Origin: Halalkalibacter sp. APA_J-10(15)
GTDB taxonomy: Bacteria; Bacillota; Bacilli; Bacillales; Bacillaceae_D
DNA: 64,000 nucleotides
Assembly (NCBI RefSeq): GCF_023017105.1
Contig: NZ_JALKEV010000022.1
Span: forward strand, 1-64,000
Reading direction: 5' to 3'
Positions within the stretch are counted from its first letter, which is position 1, and the number at the start of each line of letters is the position of its first letter. The notes beneath the pieces are model-generated. The model worked only from the letters and a program-made list of their open reading frames with translations. It made no database searches and was not told the origin of the DNA. Made by a program: the position numbers and the translations under genes. Shown piece by piece: positions 62,578 to 64,000 of the stretch.

Positions 62578-62835
62578 TTAACTTTTGTAACTTTTTCTAT
62601 TGTGTCTGCTTAATAATAAATCATATAATAAATCAAATGCTTCATTTTCTTTATCGTATTCTTCAATAATAAAGTGTCCCCCACGTTCTCTTGTTTTAAA
62701 TACTTTCCACTTTCCCTGATCAAGGACACACCCTATTACAAGTGGTTCATCTGTTATACGATCAAGAACTAAAATATACTCACCCATGTCTAGTTTTTCA
62801 TTTTTTATTTTCTTTAAAAACTCTTCTTTCTTCAT
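62578..62835 (-). CDS. Probable immunity protein (85 aa)
   Basis: A small acidic cytoplasmic protein of 85 residues (MKKEEFLKKIKNEKLDMGEY; PLVIGCVLDQGKWKVFKTRE; NEAFDLLYDLLLSRHN). It follows the TNT-like toxin C-terminus by 29 bases on the same strand, as immunity genes do in LXG and other polymorphic-toxin loci. Size and composition resemble Imm59-type proteins, but I am not certain of the family. GGGAGG lies eleven bases before the ATG. Its presumed task is to neutralise the NAD+ glycohydrolase domain encoded upstream. Confidence 0.55.
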   Translation of the reverse strand: MKKEEFLKKIKNEKLDMGEYILVLDRITDEPLVIGCVLDQGKWKVFKTRERGGHFIIEEYDKENEAFDLLYDLLLSRHNRKSYKS

Positions 62836-62864
62836 CCCATGTATGCCTCCCTAATATTTTGGTA

Positions 62865-63584
62865 TTATTCAATCATCTCTAACGCTTCAGCGTTAATCGG
62901 AGTAACAATTTGCTCTGCTCCACCTTTCATTAATAGCTCACCATTTGTACCATTTGTCCATGGTGCAGCCTTCCCTTCTAAACCGTACGTTGCATCAATA
63001 TTTCCAATTGTTTTATTAATATTTGATTGAAAATCAATATAATCGGCTCTTATCTCTTTAAATTCATTTAAGGATAATTCATTCTTACCATTACGAATCA
63101 CGATTCTATTTAACTCTTCAAGATTTCCATTTTTGATTGCGTCAATAGAATCAAAATACGTGTTATTATTAAAAGTACCTACATGTCTAGCTGACGGATT
63201 TTCTAGATATGGTATGGAGCGTTGATCGTAAGTATAAACAATTCCATTCTCAGGTAAAACCGTAAAGTTCTCTCCACCTTTCCCCCCTACTCTGTCCCAT
63301 CTTTCTGGTAGTAAGTTATTTCTGTTTATAGGTTGAATTGAACCCTCAACAAAGCCCATTTTATCGGGCAAATCTATTAACATTCTACCGTTAGGACTAA
63401 ACGCCTCTGGTCTTAAAAAACTCATATTAGAAACTACTGTAACATCGCCTTTTTTATTTAATGATGCATAAGCTTCGTGAATTCTTTTAAACTTTTGTTC
63501 CTTTGTTATATCACTTCGTCTTCCTACATCATTTATATAATTGTAGTACTCCCCTACATTATTAAACTGAGGAAATTCAGAGCC
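62865..63584 (-). pseudogene. TNT-type toxin C-terminus without N-terminal delivery domain
   Basis: An open frame of about 240 codons whose last 160 match tuberculosis-necrotising-toxin-like (TNT) domains: ERWDRVGGKGGENFTVLPEN, then YTYDQRSIPYLENPSARHVG and KGGAEQIVTPINAEALE. TNT domains hydrolyse NAD+. In Bacilli they are usually fused to an N-terminal LXG domain of about 300 residues; here the frame closes at 63585 with a stop, and no start with a ribosome site lies upstream. The ATG at 63425 is internal. It is an orphan or reserve toxin cassette next to a likely immunity gene. Confidence 0.7.
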
Positions 63585-63747
63585 TTACCAGAGCACTGTT
63601 ATGTAAAAACTGCTAACTAGATTTTACTATACTGCCCATCTTAGTCATAAGTGGGGAGTATTTGACGCTTACGTTTATTCGGCACTGGGTAGCCCACACA
63701 AAAAAAGAAACCTTGAAAGGTAGTTAGCCAATCAAAGTTTAATTATT

Positions 63748-64000
63748 TTAAGTAGTCTCATTTAATAATTGTTTTTCTCTATCCAAAAAGGAATTAAATA
63801 ATTTAACTAATCTAGCTCTATTTTCTTCTGGAGAATATAGAGATGGATTATAACCATCTTTAGGTGTTAGATAGTTAATAAAGTGCTCCATATCTACTGG
63901 ATAATCCATATCAGCATATACTTTAGCAACTTTATTAAGTAACTCCTCATAGTTATCTAAATATTTTTTTTGTAAGTCAACTAAAATTACTAATCTCCAT
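63748..64000 (-). CDS. DUF2247-like protein, 5' end outside window
   Basis: The last 83 codons of a gene entering from the right edge. They read KKYLDNYEELLNKVAKVYAD, then MDYPVDMEHFINYLTPKDGY and YSPEENRARLVKLFNSFLDR, ending ETT and TAA. The pattern fits DUF2247 proteins, often found beside polymorphic-toxin genes and suspected to be immunity proteins. It is a second candidate immunity gene beside the toxin scrap. The start and upstream partner are not visible. Confidence 0.5.
   Translation of the reverse strand, partial: WRLVILVDLQKKYLDNYEELLNKVAKVYADMDYPVDMEHFINYLTPKDGYNPSLYSPEENRARLVKLFNSFLDREKQLLNETT

Overview
The window is AT-rich DNA with strong GGAGG-type ribosome binding sites, CcpA-type cre boxes, and Bacillus-type lpl/yes/yte transporter and regulator families. 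It most likely comes from a member of the Bacillaceae, perhaps a soil or alkaliphilic plant-polysaccharide degrader (inference). Most genes lie on the minus strand.

Layout. (1) 1-5260 is a patchwork of singletons: the start of a HIT-family gene, a NUDIX hydrolase, a GNAT acetyltransferase, gene and IS110 remnants, a small unknown protein, and a GC-richer pair of short-chain dehydrogenases (the second truncated) behind a palindromic operator. (2) 5262-31188 is a polysaccharide-utilisation locus. It holds GH43, GH31, GH88, an AraC regulator, a GH28-like beta-helix enzyme, a secreted 2021-residue alginate-lyase-fold multidomain protein, a solute-binding lipoprotein, two LplC/LplB-type permeases, a YesM/YesN two-component system, a YesL-like protein and an 1145-residue heparinase II/III-type protein. 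(3) 31189-32477 is a boundary with an old-yellow-enzyme gene remnant and ydbC. (4) 32478-45868 is a second locus resembling the B. subtilis yte/ytc rhamnogalacturonan region: GH95, GH105 (YteR-like), a six-hairpin glycosidase, a YtdP/YesS-type membrane AraC regulator, a YteT-like oxidoreductase, a binding protein and two permeases. (5) 46226-49096 has a 57-residue membrane protein, a PadR repressor and a divergent alpha/beta-hydrolase-ctaA operon with a PadR-type operator. (6) 49171-54820 has an IS256-type element inactivated by one stop codon, a secreted GH53 galactanase and an AraC regulator. (7) 54934-61260 is a run of small single-gene units: a membrane protein, three GNATs, a P-loop kinase, a frameshifted ACT protein, an APH-type kinase and an alditol-oxidase-like flavoenzyme. 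(8) 61728-64000 has a truncated IS4 transposase and a polymorphic-toxin scrap: a TNT-like toxin C-terminus without its N-terminus, a probable immunity gene and a DUF2247-like gene running off the edge.

How the genes may work together (inference). The secreted giant lyase-like protein and the GH53 galactanase would attack polymer outside the cell. The two ABC importers, each a lipoprotein plus two permeases with no ATPase encoded here, would import oligosaccharides. Cytoplasmic enzymes without signal peptides (GH88 and GH105 unsaturated-uronyl hydrolases, GH28-like, GH43, GH31, GH95, the six-hairpin enzyme and the heparinase-like protein) would finish the degradation. YesM/N, three AraC proteins and cre boxes would control expression. 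Two unsaturated-uronyl hydrolases together with lyase-fold proteins point to uronic-acid-containing plant polysaccharides such as rhamnogalacturonan I with galactan side chains. The substrate of the first locus cannot be read from the sequence.

All family assignments come from reading translated motifs; no database search was run.
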